A stretch of DNA of 64,000 nucleotides from Tolypothrix bouteillei VB521301 (GCF_000760695.4 NZ_JHEG04000001.1:4298895-4362894); one strand, 5' to 3'. Shown: positions 33,507-42,900, numbered from the stretch's first letter. Notes: generated by a model not told the origin, from the sequence alone. Translations and numbers: made by a program.

Positions 33507-35114
33507 TTAATGCGCTACAGCCCCACCCGTCGGCTTAACTTTTTTAATAAATAAAATCGCAATCCCACTCAACAATAAAGCAATACCAATAAAATAGAAA
33601 CAATCGTTAAAAGCCATAACAAAAGCTTCACGACGCACAATCTTATCAATGGCAGCTATTGCTTGGTTTTGTGCTGTCTCTAAATCCACACCGCCACGAT
33701 TGGCAAAATATTGAGCGAGCTGGTTAATTCGCTCTTGAGTTGCAGAACTATATATAGACACCGACTCCCCCAATCTATTGGAATGAAATTGTTCTCTATT
33801 AGTTAATAAAGTTGCTAATGCTGCAATTCCTACAGAACCACCTAAATTCCGCATCATATTGAATAAACCACTTGCAGAACCAGCATCTTTAGGGTTTAAT
33901 CCTGCAGTAGCGATTGAAGTTAACGGTACCATAATCAGTGGTTGTCCCATGGCACGCACAAGTTGCGACCATCGCAATTGATCTAGCCCTGTTTGATAAG
34001 TCATCCTAGCGTTCATAAAGACACTTATAGAAAACAAAGCTACACCTACAGCCACCATTAACCGCACATCAATACGTTGCATAAGCTTGGGTATAAAGGG
34101 AATAATAAATAATTGAGGAATTCCCGCCCAAATGAGAACTTCACCGATTTGCAGGGCATTGTATCCTTGAATTTGGGCGAGATAGAGTGGCAAAATATAA
34201 ATTGACCCGTACAATCCCACACCTAAAGAAACATTGACAACACTTGCTAATCCAAAGTTACGATATCGTACCAGTCTTAAATTAATAAACGGTTGTTTGC
34301 GAGTTAATTCAATCCAAAAGAATAACGCCACAAAAATTGCTGCTATGATACTTAGGCGGACAATCAAGGCTGAGCTAAACCAATCTTTCCGACTCCCTTC
34401 TTCTAGCACAATTTGCAGTGAACCCAAACCAATTGCCATGGAAACAATTCCCAACCAATCACCTTGCTTGAGCAATTGTAGTTGGGGACGTTCTTGTTTA
34501 ATTCCATACCACACCCCAGCCAGCATTAACAAACCGGGAAAGACATTTATATAAAAGCTATACTGCCAGCTGTAATTTTCTGTTAACCAACCACCTAATG
34601 TTGGACCAATAGATGGTGCAAAAACTGCTGTAAGTCCAAAAGCAGCCAGACCGATGGGTTGTTTGGATGGAGGCAAATATGTTAGTACAACGGCCATAGC
34701 CGTGGGAATTAACACTCCTCCAGTGAAACCTTGTAAGGCTCGGAAAACAATCATAGAGTTGAGATTCCACGCCCAAGCACAAGTTATGGAAAATAAGATA
34801 AATAGGGCAGTGTTAACTAATAAATACCGTCGTAGGGAAAAGACACGAGACAGCCATCCCGTGAGGGGTATCACTACAATTTCTGCCACAAGATACGCCG
34901 TAGAAATCCAAGAACCTTCTTCTAGAGTTGCTCCTAAAGTTGCCTGGATTTCTTGTAAAGAAGCATTGGTAATCTGAATATCCAGTACTGCCATAAAAGC
35001 ACCAAGCATACTGGCTAATACGCCTATCCAGGTTCTTAAGGGGATTTGTTGATTGGAGGGAGATTTGGTAGAACCCCGATTGCCTCCATTGCCAACTGCA
35101 TTTGTATTAGTCAC
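33507..35114 (-). CDS. DHA2-type MFS drug/proton antiporter (EmrB/QacA family)
   Basis: 535 residues with 14 hydrophobic segments. The N-terminal FMAVLDIQITNASLQEIQATLG is the DHA2 helix-1 motif, and GWLSRVFSLRRYLL follows in loop 2-3. AFGLTAVFAPSIGPTLGGWL is the antiporter motif C of helix 5. Such pumps push drugs or lipophilic compounds out against a proton gradient, and pair with an EmrA-type adaptor, here two genes upstream. Gaps to the next MFS gene are 32 bases, so the set marR-adaptor-MFS-MFS looks like one operon. Substrate unknown. Confidence 0.87.
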   Translation of the reverse strand: MTNTNAVGNGGNRGSTKSPSNQQIPLRTWIGVLASMLGAFMAVLDIQITNASLQEIQATLGATLEEGSWISTAYLVAEIVVIPLTGWLSRVFSLRRYLLVNTALFILFSITCAWAWNLNSMIVFRALQGFTGGVLIPTAMAVVLTYLPPSKQPIGLAAFGLTAVFAPSIGPTLGGWLTENYSWQYSFYINVFPGLLMLAGVWYGIKQERPQLQLLKQGDWLGIVSMAIGLGSLQIVLEEGSRKDWFSSALIVRLSIIAAIFVALFFWIELTRKQPFINLRLVRYRNFGLASVVNVSLGVGLYGSIYILPLYLAQIQGYNALQIGEVLIWAGIPQLFIIPFIPKLMQRIDVRLMVAVGVALFSISVFMNARMTYQTGLDQLRWSQLVRAMGQPLIMVPLTSIATAGLNPKDAGSASGLFNMMRNLGGSVGIAALATLLTNREQFHSNRLGESVSIYSSATQERINQLAQYFANRGGVDLETAQNQAIAAIDKIVRREAFVMAFNDCFYFIGIALLLSGIAILFIKKVKPTGGAVAH

Positions 35115-35146
35115 AGCAGGACTCCAGAGATTTTTTGAAAATTGAA

Positions 35147-36424
35147 TTATTGTTTGGCACTGACTGCAATACCTTTTTCAATAAAAATTGGGTGAACCAA
35201 TTTCCTTAAAGCGGGTAACTGTTTGGCAAAATATATGGAACCTAAGATACAAACTATACCATCAATAATTAAAGTTGTAGGAGCACCGATTTGACGAGCT
35301 AATGCACCTCCTACTAAATTACCAAAGGGGATTGTGCCTAAAAATGACATTGTGTATAAGCTCATGACTCGTCCGCGCATATTTTCCCGAACAATAGTCT
35401 GTAGAACTGTGTTGCTACTGGCAATTTGAATAATTGTCCCCAAACCAACGAACAGCATTGTTAGCAACGAAATTGGAAGTATGCGCGAGAAGGCAAAGGC
35501 AATTAACCCAATCCCTAAAACAGTCGGACCTAAAACAATCAGTTTTCCAAGCCCTATGACGGTTTTTCGCGTTGCTAGATAAATACCACCACTTAATGCT
35601 CCAACTCCCGAACCAGCCATTAAGAAACCTAAAGTTTCTGCACCACCTTTAAGAATTTCTTCTGCAAACACTGGGGCAAGAACAGTATATTGCATTCCAA
35701 AAAAGCTGACTAAAGCTGATATTAGTAAAATAGCTCGAATGGGTGGAAAACCAAAAGCATAAGCAAATCCTTCTTTGATTTCTACTAAAGGATTGCCATG
35801 AGTTGCCGTCATCCTTAAAGGCTTAATTTTCATTGCCAGTAAAGCTATAATGACTGCAATATAACTCAACCCATCAATGAGAAAACAGTAAGCAGTCCCA
35901 ACTCTGGCAATTAGCAATCCTCCAATCGCCGGACCAATTAACCTCGCTCCATTAAACATGGTTGAGTTAATGGCAATAGCATTGGCTAAATCGTCTCTAC
36001 GTTCCACTAACTCCGGTACAAATGCTTGTCTGGCTGGTGCATCAAAGGCATTAATAAATCCTTGAAACAAACTTAGAGCAATAATGTGCCAAATTTGGAT
36101 AGTACCGGTAAATGCTAAGAGCGCTAATGCCAAAGACTGTATCATTGCCAGTACTTGCGTACCGATGAGAGTGTGATGACGGGAAAAGCGATCGACAAAT
36201 ACCCCACCAAAAGGAGTTAGAAAAAAGCTAGGAATTTGACTGGTAAAGCCGACAACACCTAACATAAAAGCGGAGTTTGTTAGATCGTAAACCAGCCAAA
36301 TTGTAGCTAGTTGAGTCATCCAAGACCCAATTAAAGAAATGCCTTGTCCGGTAAAAAATAATTGGTAGTTTCTTGACTTTAATGCAGGTGGCAGTAATTT
36401 GCCTATGGGCGATCGCGTATTCAT
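35147..36424 (-). CDS. MFS transporter (EntS/DUF894-like)
   Basis: 425 residues, 12 hydrophobic segments. The start FRALKSRNYQLFF-like PPALKSRNYQLFFTGQGISLIGSW is the signature of the EntS-like MFS branch, followed by GGVFVDRFSRHHTL and QGFINAFDAPARQAFVPEL. Members export siderophores or other compounds. It lies between the adaptor and the DHA2 pump genes on the same strand. Having two different MFS pumps in one EmrAB-type operon is unusual, and the substrate is unknown. Confidence 0.85.
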   Translation of the reverse strand: MNTRSPIGKLLPPALKSRNYQLFFTGQGISLIGSWMTQLATIWLVYDLTNSAFMLGVVGFTSQIPSFFLTPFGGVFVDRFSRHHTLIGTQVLAMIQSLALALLAFTGTIQIWHIIALSLFQGFINAFDAPARQAFVPELVERRDDLANAIAINSTMFNGARLIGPAIGGLLIARVGTAYCFLIDGLSYIAVIIALLAMKIKPLRMTATHGNPLVEIKEGFAYAFGFPPIRAILLISALVSFFGMQYTVLAPVFAEEILKGGAETLGFLMAGSGVGALSGGIYLATRKTVIGLGKLIVLGPTVLGIGLIAFAFSRILPISLLTMLFVGLGTIIQIASSNTVLQTIVRENMRGRVMSLYTMSFLGTIPFGNLVGGALARQIGAPTTLIIDGIVCILGSIYFAKQLPALRKLVHPIFIEKGIAVSAKQ

Positions 36425-36524
36425 ACAAGGGTTGTTTTATACCTGTCTTGTCTCTTCATAAATATCATCAGACTCTCACCCTAGCCCCTCCCTAAGGGAA
36501 GATATGAATGATGAATGCTGAATG

Positions 36525-36572
36525 CTCGAACCTTCAATTCATAATTCATAATTCATAATTCATAATTCATAA
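36525..36572. repeat. Tandem AATTCAT repeat
   Basis: AATTCATAATTCATAATTCAT and so on: a 10-base period (AATTCATAAT) repeated about four times, ending at the stop codon of the adaptor gene. It is preceded by GAATGATGAATGCTGAATGC repeats. It fills the gap between the adaptor and the MFS gene, so it must be transcribed if these form one operon. Confidence 0.55.
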
Positions 36573-38090
36573 TTATTTCACTGTTACGCTAACGTCTGCA
36601 GACATTCCTGGCGTAATTCGTGCTTCATAGCCTTTTATACTTTTTGGCTCGAAAACAATTTTGACAGGAACGCGCTGCACAATTTTAGTAAAGTTACCTG
36701 TGGCGTTATCTGGTGGTAAAAGGGCAAATTGAGCACCTGAAGCAGGAGAAATACTATCAACATGACCCACAAAAGTATGATGGGGAAATGCATCTAGCTT
36801 AATTTCTACTTCTTGTCCCGGCTTCATGTCTTCTAATTGGGTTTCTTTAAAGTTGGCTACGAGCCAATATTCGTTGCTCACAATCGCCATCAGTGGCGTA
36901 CCTGCTTGTATCCGGTTCCCAACTTCTACCGTTTTGCGCCCTATGTGTCCGCTCGCAGGAGCCGTGATGTTGGTGTAAGACAGCTGCAATTGAGCATCTT
37001 TCAAAGATGCTTCTGTTTGGGCTATGGCTGCTTTTGCGGCTTCAAACTGGCTGCGGTTGACTGTAGTTTGTTTTCCACTTGCAGTCGCTTGTTGCAAGCC
37101 TCCCTTCGATGCGGCTAATTTCGCTTGGGCGCTGACAACGCCTTCTTGCGCTTGTGCTAGTTGAGATTGTGCTTTGGCTACGCCAACTCTTGCTGCTGCG
37201 AGTCTCGCTTGTGCTTGTTGCACTGCTTGAGTAGCCGCGCTCTTCTGTGCGGAAGCAACATCATAGGCTGCTTTTGCTGTATCTAATTGTTGGCGAGCAA
37301 TTGCGCCTTGTTGATATAAGGTGTTGTAACGGTTGTAATCAGCTTGGGCTTTCTGTAAATTCGCATCTGCTTGTGCTACCTGTGCTTGGGCTGTGGGAAC
37401 TCCTGCTTCAGCGACTTTGACTTCTGCTTGTGCTGCAGGAATTCCTGCTTGGGCTTCTTGCACTGCTGCAGTAGCAGTGGAAATCGCTGCTAATGCTCCA
37501 CTCACATCTCCTTGTGCTTGAGTGGTTTTAGCTGTGGTTGTTTCTGAAGCCAGAGCAATGTTTGCTTGTGCGGCTTCTGCTTGACGGCGGGCATTTTGTA
37601 ATGCTGCGGTTGCTTGCTGCACTTTGCTCTGATAATCTCGGGGATCGAGTTTTACTAACAATTGTCCCGGTTGCACTAACTGGTTGTCATTCACCAGAAC
37701 TTGACTGACTGTTCCGGGAATACGACTGCTAACTTGGTGAATGTGTCCTGCTACTTGGGCGTTGTCTGTTTCTTGATGGCTGGACGCATACTGCCACCAT
37801 CGATAACCAAAACCGCTTGCTGCGATCGCACCCACACCCAATGCTGCCAATATCAATCCCATTGGCTTCTTCTGTTTTGAGTTTTCTGGTGGTTGCGGTA
37901 CGGTTTCTTGATTTTCTTCTTCTAATGGAGTATTGACACTCTTTTCTGGAATCAGTACTGCGGTTTCTTCATTTGCAGTTTTATCTGCTGTCGCGGCTTC
38001 GAGTGTCTCTAGATCTTTGACGAGTTCTGGTTCTAAAACTACTGTTTTATGTCCGTTACGTCTGTTTCCGTTATCGTTTGTGAGTTTCAT
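36573..38090 (-). CDS. HlyD/EmrA-type membrane fusion (adaptor) protein
   Basis: 505 residues. A cytoplasmic N-terminal stretch of about 75 residues is acidic and Glu/Pro-rich. One membrane helix follows (MGLILAALGVGAIAASGFGYRWW). Then come the biotinyl-lipoyl half (VSSRIPGTVSQVLVNDNQLV), a very long Ala/Gln-rich coiled-coil hairpin (about 160-360, EAAQANIALA..., TAQAQVAQADANLQKAQ), the second lipoyl half (ITAPASGHIGRKTVEVGN) and the beta barrel. It bridges an inner-membrane pump to the outer membrane. Two probable MarR sites lie 49 and 84 bases upstream of its start. Confidence 0.88.
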   Translation of the reverse strand: MKLTNDNGNRRNGHKTVVLEPELVKDLETLEAATADKTANEETAVLIPEKSVNTPLEEENQETVPQPPENSKQKKPMGLILAALGVGAIAASGFGYRWWQYASSHQETDNAQVAGHIHQVSSRIPGTVSQVLVNDNQLVQPGQLLVKLDPRDYQSKVQQATAALQNARRQAEAAQANIALASETTTAKTTQAQGDVSGALAAISTATAAVQEAQAGIPAAQAEVKVAEAGVPTAQAQVAQADANLQKAQADYNRYNTLYQQGAIARQQLDTAKAAYDVASAQKSAATQAVQQAQARLAAARVGVAKAQSQLAQAQEGVVSAQAKLAASKGGLQQATASGKQTTVNRSQFEAAKAAIAQTEASLKDAQLQLSYTNITAPASGHIGRKTVEVGNRIQAGTPLMAIVSNEYWLVANFKETQLEDMKPGQEVEIKLDAFPHHTFVGHVDSISPASGAQFALLPPDNATGNFTKIVQRVPVKIVFEPKSIKGYEARITPGMSADVSVTVK

Positions 38091-38138
38091 GATGACTGGG
38101 CTTCCCTGATAGATTGAAAGTAAATTTTTGTAAATTGC

Positions 38139-38155
38139 TTAGAGTACGTAATATT
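38139..38155. promoter_or_regulatory. Probable MarR operator, site 1 (adaptor promoter)
   Basis: TTAGAGTACGTAATATT, one of three near-identical 17-base sites. It contains the palindromic core TACGTA. It lies 49 bases upstream of the adaptor start codon. Confidence 0.6.
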
Positions 38156-38173
38156 TGCTTAGAGCTTGTTTAT

Positions 38174-38190
38174 TTAGAATACGTAATATC
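38174..38190. promoter_or_regulatory. Probable MarR operator, site 2 (adaptor promoter)
   Basis: TTAGAATACGTAATATC, 35 bases from site 1 start to start, in the gap between marR and the adaptor gene. The spacing is close to three helical turns, so bound dimers could sit on the same face. Confidence 0.6.
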
Positions 38191-38236
38191 TTAAAAGAAA
38201 AATTTAAATCTGGTATCACCCATTCAGGTGATTCTT

Positions 38237-38704
38237 TTATGAAAGATTGTCAATTGCCTTACTCAGTAATTGGGAAAATAACTCGCGATCGGCGTAGGAA
38301 ATACCGCGCATCGCTTGCTCGCGAATTTCAACTGCTATAGGTGGTAACACAGTTTCGAGTTCCTTACCTGCGTCGGTTAACCAGATGCGCCAGATGCGGC
38401 GATCGCGAGAATCGCGTTCTCGACGAATCAATTTTCTTTCCTCCATTCTATCCAGGACACCAGTTAACGTACCGCCGACTTGTTGTAGTTTATCCCCTAT
38501 ACTAGAAGTCGGTAAACCGTCTTCTTCCCACAGACAACACAGAACAACCCAATGAAAGGGTGTCAAGCCAAACGGTTCCAAATGTTCTGTAAACTTGCGA
38601 GCAAGGAGTTGTGAAAGAAGTTTAATGCGGTAGCCCGTGCCATAGGGAGCACGAACTTGCTGCCAAGACGCCAAATCTTGAGAATTATGTGGTTTGGGAA
38701 CCAT
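38237..38704 (-). CDS. MarR-family transcriptional regulator
   Basis: 155 residues from the ATG at 38704; a TTG two codons upstream is less likely. The winged helix is plain: FHWVVLCCLWEEDGLPTSSIGDKLQQVGGTLTGVLDRMEE, with the wing LIRRERDSRDRRIWRIWLTDAGKEL. MarR proteins repress efflux genes and release DNA on binding a small phenolic or similar ligand. The gene heads the efflux operon. One site of the shared 17-base type lies 11 bases upstream of its own start and two lie before the next gene, which fits autorepression plus control of the pump. Confidence 0.9.
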   Translation of the reverse strand: MVPKPHNSQDLASWQQVRAPYGTGYRIKLLSQLLARKFTEHLEPFGLTPFHWVVLCCLWEEDGLPTSSIGDKLQQVGGTLTGVLDRMEERKLIRRERDSRDRRIWRIWLTDAGKELETVLPPIAVEIREQAMRGISYADRELFSQLLSKAIDNLS

Positions 38705-38714
38705 ACTCAATTAT

Positions 38715-38731
38715 TTAGTGTACGTAATATT
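38715..38731. promoter_or_regulatory. Probable MarR operator, site 3 (marR promoter)
   Basis: TTAGTGTACGTAATATT directly upstream of the marR start codon. It matches the two sites at 38139 and 38174 at all but a few positions. Binding here would block transcription start or early elongation of marR. Confidence 0.6.
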
Positions 38732-38777
38732 ATTTTGCCATATTATCATTAATTAGCAAAAGCTAGAAAGAGGATGC

Positions 38778-39692
38778 TTACCCTTTCCCACTACGCTTGT
38801 CAATCATATCAGCCAATAAAGCAAACATACCCAGTTGAGTAGCAGCAACAAAGAGAATCAAAGTACGCTCGGTTAAATCGCGTCTAATAAAGATATCTTG
38901 ACAAAGTGTAATCAGAAAAGCTGCGAAAAACAACCCAGCAACAGGTAAAAAGACACGTAATGGAGCAAAATACACTCCTACACGCAGAATGAGTTGCACA
39001 AAACGTAAAGTATCTTGAACGGGTTTGATCTTGCTCTTACCAACCCGATGATGGTAGTCAATCGGGACATAATGAACGATGTAGTGATTGGTGAGCATCG
39101 CCAGTGTAATGGTGGTAGTAAAGCTGAAGGTATCAGGTAGGATATTTAAAAATTCCTCAACAATGCTTTTACGGAACACCCTTAACCCACTATTCAAGTC
39201 AGGAATGCTCGTCATGGAAATCCATTCTGCAAAACGGACTAAAAACCACTTTGGGATTTTACGGAGATTTGAGTACGTGACATTGTTCCCTATTCTAGCT
39301 CCAACAACCATATCAGCCTGGTTAGTAAGAGCTACTAGTTCTGGAATCCGCTCGTTAGGATAAGTCCCATCAGCATCAGTAATGACAATCAGGGGATACT
39401 TAGCTTGACGAATTCCTGATTTTAAAGCTGCACCATACCCCCGATTTCTGATATGTTCTATGATACGAATATCACTGTGGGAGCTTAAAATATCACCAGT
39501 CTCATCTGTAGAGCCATCGTTAACCACAATAATTTCGTACTGACAGCGAGCTAAGTTAAGGGTACGGTGCAAATTACTTAATGTTGCTGCAATACTTTTT
39601 TCTTCGTTATATACAGGCAGAACAAGCGAAAAAGCTGGACATACAGATTGTGTAACTTGAGAATCTTTACCTATTTGCGTGTCTGACTGCAT
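38778..39692 (-). CDS. GT2 glycosyltransferase, dolichol/undecaprenyl-phosphate sugar synthase type
   Basis: 304 residues. The GT-A domain has SLVLPVYNEEKSIAATL, EIIVVNDGSTDETGDIL, NRGYGAALKSGI and the metal-binding ITDADGTYP. Two membrane helices at the C-terminus (FLPVAGLFFAAFLITL; LFVAATQLGMFALL) anchor it. Family members transfer a sugar from a nucleotide donor to a polyprenyl phosphate. The product is used by GT-C enzymes; the GT39-type gene at 44291 could be a user. The sugar cannot be read from the sequence. Confidence 0.88.
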   Translation of the reverse strand: MQSDTQIGKDSQVTQSVCPAFSLVLPVYNEEKSIAATLSNLHRTLNLARCQYEIIVVNDGSTDETGDILSSHSDIRIIEHIRNRGYGAALKSGIRQAKYPLIVITDADGTYPNERIPELVALTNQADMVVGARIGNNVTYSNLRKIPKWFLVRFAEWISMTSIPDLNSGLRVFRKSIVEEFLNILPDTFSFTTTITLAMLTNHYIVHYVPIDYHHRVGKSKIKPVQDTLRFVQLILRVGVYFAPLRVFLPVAGLFFAAFLITLCQDIFIRRDLTERTLILFVAATQLGMFALLADMIDKRSGKG

Positions 39693-39930
39693 AATGATTT
39701 CTGAAAAGCACTATGTATATAACTTTGTTCATTTAAGCATAGGAAAAGCTAATTCGATAGTCAACAGAAGTATGAAGCCCAGCCCTTAAATTAATTTAGA
39801 GAGCTTGAAAGAACTCCAAAAAGCATTGATTTTCCTCTCCAGATTTATCTGTATCTGTTATCTTTTATTAGATCGAGAATGAAACATTTTTTTTTCATCC
39901 TTTATCCTTCATCCTTTATCCTTTGCAAAA

Positions 39931-41688
39931 ATGGCAGTGACTGACACGTATTATCCATTTACCGCTTTAACTAAAAAAACGAAAATTTCTACAATTTTTT
40001 GGTTGACTCTCAGTATAGCTGTGGCAACTGTTTATAGTGTAATTGCTGTCTTACCAACCTTTCAACATCAATATATCATTCAAGATGATGCCAGACAACA
40101 TATTTTTTGGATGCAACGATTTATCGATAATCAATTGTTTCCCAAAGATTTAATAGCCGATTATTTTGAATCCATTGCACCACACGGTTACAAAGCTTTT
40201 TATCAAATACTAGCAGTAGCAGGCATTAACCCAATTTTAGTTAGCAAGATTTTACCAGTCTTGCTGGGTATTATGACAACTGTGTATTGCTTTGGTATTT
40301 GTGTAGAAATCTTGCCAATACCACTCACGGGTTTTCTCGGTACGTTGATACTGAATCAAAGTTTATGGTTGGGAGACGATATCATTTCAGCAACATCTAG
40401 AGCTTTTTTATATCCTTTTTTCTTTGCATTGGCTTACTATCTACTAAAACGTTCGTTATTGCCATGCCTTGTATTTCTAGCACTGCTGGGCTTATTTTAT
40501 CCTGGGTTTGTGCTGATATCTATTGGCGTTTTAATTTTGCCAATTTTTAAGTTTGACAATGGTTTACTGCGATTATCTAGAGAACCTAGCGATTATTGGT
40601 TTTGCGGATTGGGGATAGTGGTTGGATTCGGAAGCCTCCTCCCTTATTTTTTGAATGCTTCGCCATTTGGTTCCTTGATCTCTGTGAAAGAAGCCAGAAC
40701 ATTACCGGAGTTTCTTTCATCAGGAAGAATGAGCTTTTTTCATGATGACAATCCATGGCGCTTTTGGTTGAGTGCAAGCCGTGCTGGGTTGAGAATATCG
40801 TTTAATCCATCGATAGTTTTTCTAGGAGTGTTTTTACCTCTGTTATTGCGATTGAAATCTCGTTTCCCACTCGCCCAACAGGTAAGTAAGAATATTTATC
40901 TACTGATTCATCTAATAATTACTTCCTTATTTTTATTTTTTGCAGCTCATATTCTGCTGTTCAAACTGTATCTTCCAAGCCGATTTACAGTTCATAGTTC
41001 TAAAATTGTTCTAGCTTTAACTACTGCGATCGCACTCACGTTAATATTAGATGCCATTCTTACCACAAATCGGAAACGCAAACTTTTAGCAATATTTTTA
41101 ATATTGATAATCAGTATATTTACTGTTTTTTATCCCAATATTTTCTGGAAAAATAAGTTTCCAACTAAGAGTTATGTAATAGGTCAAACAACAGGGTTAT
41201 ATCAATTTCTTCAACAATCTCCTAAAGATACAATTATCGCATCTTTGGTAGGAGAAGCTAACAACATACCTAGTTTTGCTCAACGTCCTATTCTAGTTGG
41301 TAATGAGTATGCAATTGCCTACCATGTTGGTTATTACCGCCAATTTCGTCAGCGATTAGCTGATTTAGTTCGCGCTCATTACAGTTTTGATCTAGCAGAT
41401 GCCCAAAATTTGATTAAAAAATATGGTGTAGATTTCTTCTTAATAGATACAAGGAAAACAGTGTTTTCTCCCGAATACATAACAAACACAAAATGGTTGC
41501 GGCAGTACCTATCACCAAAATTGCCAGATGATATGCTAGCAAAATTGATGAGAGAAACATTAGAGAGTTTGCAAAAAGGAACAGTTCCCGCTTTATCTAA
41601 AGTGGTGCAAGATTGTACTGCGTTTAATGCTGGAGAATCAATATTGTTAGACGCGGGATGTGTTGCCAAAAAAAAGAATTCTGATTAA
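39931..41688 (+). CDS. Multi-pass membrane protein, possible GT-C-type transferase
   Basis: 585 residues with about 11-12 hydrophobic segments. After helix 1 comes IIQDDARQHIFWMQRFIDN, an acidic pair in the first external loop, as in many GT-C sugar transferases. A soluble C-terminal domain (about 420-585) follows the last helix and has a cysteine pair (DCTAFNAGESILLDAGC). It resembles uncharacterised cyanobacterial membrane proteins. The assignment to GT-C is by topology only. It lies between the GT2 gene and the TPM gene, with which it overlaps or nearly touches. Confidence 0.65.
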   Translation: MAVTDTYYPFTALTKKTKISTIFWLTLSIAVATVYSVIAVLPTFQHQYIIQDDARQHIFWMQRFIDNQLFPKDLIADYFESIAPHGYKAFYQILAVAGINPILVSKILPVLLGIMTTVYCFGICVEILPIPLTGFLGTLILNQSLWLGDDIISATSRAFLYPFFFALAYYLLKRSLLPCLVFLALLGLFYPGFVLISIGVLILPIFKFDNGLLRLSREPSDYWFCGLGIVVGFGSLLPYFLNASPFGSLISVKEARTLPEFLSSGRMSFFHDDNPWRFWLSASRAGLRISFNPSIVFLGVFLPLLLRLKSRFPLAQQVSKNIYLLIHLIITSLFLFFAAHILLFKLYLPSRFTVHSSKIVLALTTAIALTLILDAILTTNRKRKLLAIFLILIISIFTVFYPNIFWKNKFPTKSYVIGQTTGLYQFLQQSPKDTIIASLVGEANNIPSFAQRPILVGNEYAIAYHVGYYRQFRQRLADLVRAHYSFDLADAQNLIKKYGVDFFLIDTRKTVFSPEYITNTKWLRQYLSPKLPDDMLAKLMRETLESLQKGTVPALSKVVQDCTAFNAGESILLDAGCVAKKKNSD

Positions 41689-41707
41689 TAGCAATTCTAT
41701 CAAAAAG

Positions 41708-42841
41708 ATGTTTAAAAAAGCTCTGTCGTTAGCTTTAAAGTGTACTTTAATTTGCTTTGTGCTTTGCTGTATTTCTGTACCCGCACAAGCTATTACTATC
41801 CGAGAAGTTCCCAACCCTCATTTATACAATCAAGGTTGGGTGACAGATATGGCAAATTTACTCAACCCGGAAACCGAAGAGCAGTTGAATCAAGTTCTAT
41901 CTGATTTGGAGAAAAAAACGGGAAATGAAATAGCTGTGGTGACAGTCACAGAAACAGCGCCTAGTTCCAGCCCAAAGCAGTTTGCAAGAGACCTTTTTTA
42001 TCGCTGGGGACTTGGCAAAAACGGAAAAACCTACGGTGTGTTATTTTTAATTTCTAAAAATGACCGCAGAGTAGAAATTAAAACTGGCGTAGGAACTCCA
42101 TCAGTTTTACCTAACAGGCGTGTTAAGGAAATTATTGAGTTAGAAATCATTCCTCAATTTAAATTAGGGGAATTTTCTTCAGGGATAGTTGCGGGAACAC
42201 AAGCACTTGTTTCTTCTTTATCAGATCAGAAATCTCTTTATCTGGAGGATATTGCTGAGTACCATCCAGAAGCAATTTTCTTTGGATTGATAGGAGTTGC
42301 TGTCATAGGAAGTGCGATCGCGATCGCACTAGCTCTCCGCCATCCTTTACTTGCACCCAATGGTCGTTCTCGGGTGTACAAAACTGAAAAAGATGAAGTA
42401 GCAAAATGCACTCAATGCCGACAGCCCATGACAAAAATAGACTCATTATCACTGATTTCTTACCTTAGCAAACCAGAGCAAGCTGCTCAAACATTAGGTA
42501 GCGTTAGTTTTGAGGGATGGCGGTGTCCAAAATGTTATCCCAACCCTACTGAAACAGGAGTTCACATACGTGCTTATGCACCTAAGAATCGTCAATTTAC
42601 TATGTGTCCCACCTGTAAGGAATTGACAGTAGAACGTACATCACAGATTTTGCAAAGAGCCACTACAGCCAACAAAGGTCAAAAAATAGTGACTGAAAAA
42701 TGCTATTGTTGCGACTATTACAAGGCAGATGTCATAACAATACCTGCAATTAGTTCGGATTACTCTAGTGGTTTTGATGGTGGAGGTGGTAGTTCCGGCG
42801 GTGACTCTGGAGGTGGAGGTGGAGATGGCGGTAGCTGGTAG
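41708..42841 (+). CDS. TPM-domain protein with zinc-ribbon-like cysteines and Gly/Ser tail
   Basis: 377 residues from the ATG at 41708; an earlier TTG would overlap the previous gene. A signal peptide (LSLALKCTLICFVLCCISVPAQA) is followed by a TPM domain (WVTDMANLLNPETEEQLNQVL, TGNEIAVVTV, KTYGVLFLISKNDRRVEIKTG), linked in plants to photosystem II repair. A membrane helix lies near 196-218. Behind it are CxxC pairs (CTQC, CPKC, CPTC, CYCC) that could bind zinc, and a tail of Gly and Ser ending GGSW. The tail is shared with the YgcG branch. The combination predicts an exported TPM domain and a cytoplasmic cysteine-rich part. Confidence 0.8.
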   Translation: MFKKALSLALKCTLICFVLCCISVPAQAITIREVPNPHLYNQGWVTDMANLLNPETEEQLNQVLSDLEKKTGNEIAVVTVTETAPSSSPKQFARDLFYRWGLGKNGKTYGVLFLISKNDRRVEIKTGVGTPSVLPNRRVKEIIELEIIPQFKLGEFSSGIVAGTQALVSSLSDQKSLYLEDIAEYHPEAIFFGLIGVAVIGSAIAIALALRHPLLAPNGRSRVYKTEKDEVAKCTQCRQPMTKIDSLSLISYLSKPEQAAQTLGSVSFEGWRCPKCYPNPTETGVHIRAYAPKNRQFTMCPTCKELTVERTSQILQRATTANKGQKIVTEKCYCCDYYKADVITIPAISSDYSSGFDGGGGSSGGDSGGGGGDGGSW

Positions 42842-42900
42842 GTAAAATGAGAGCAGATAAATTTCTGTAAGTGAAAGCGTCAGTAACCACAAGGGGTTCC

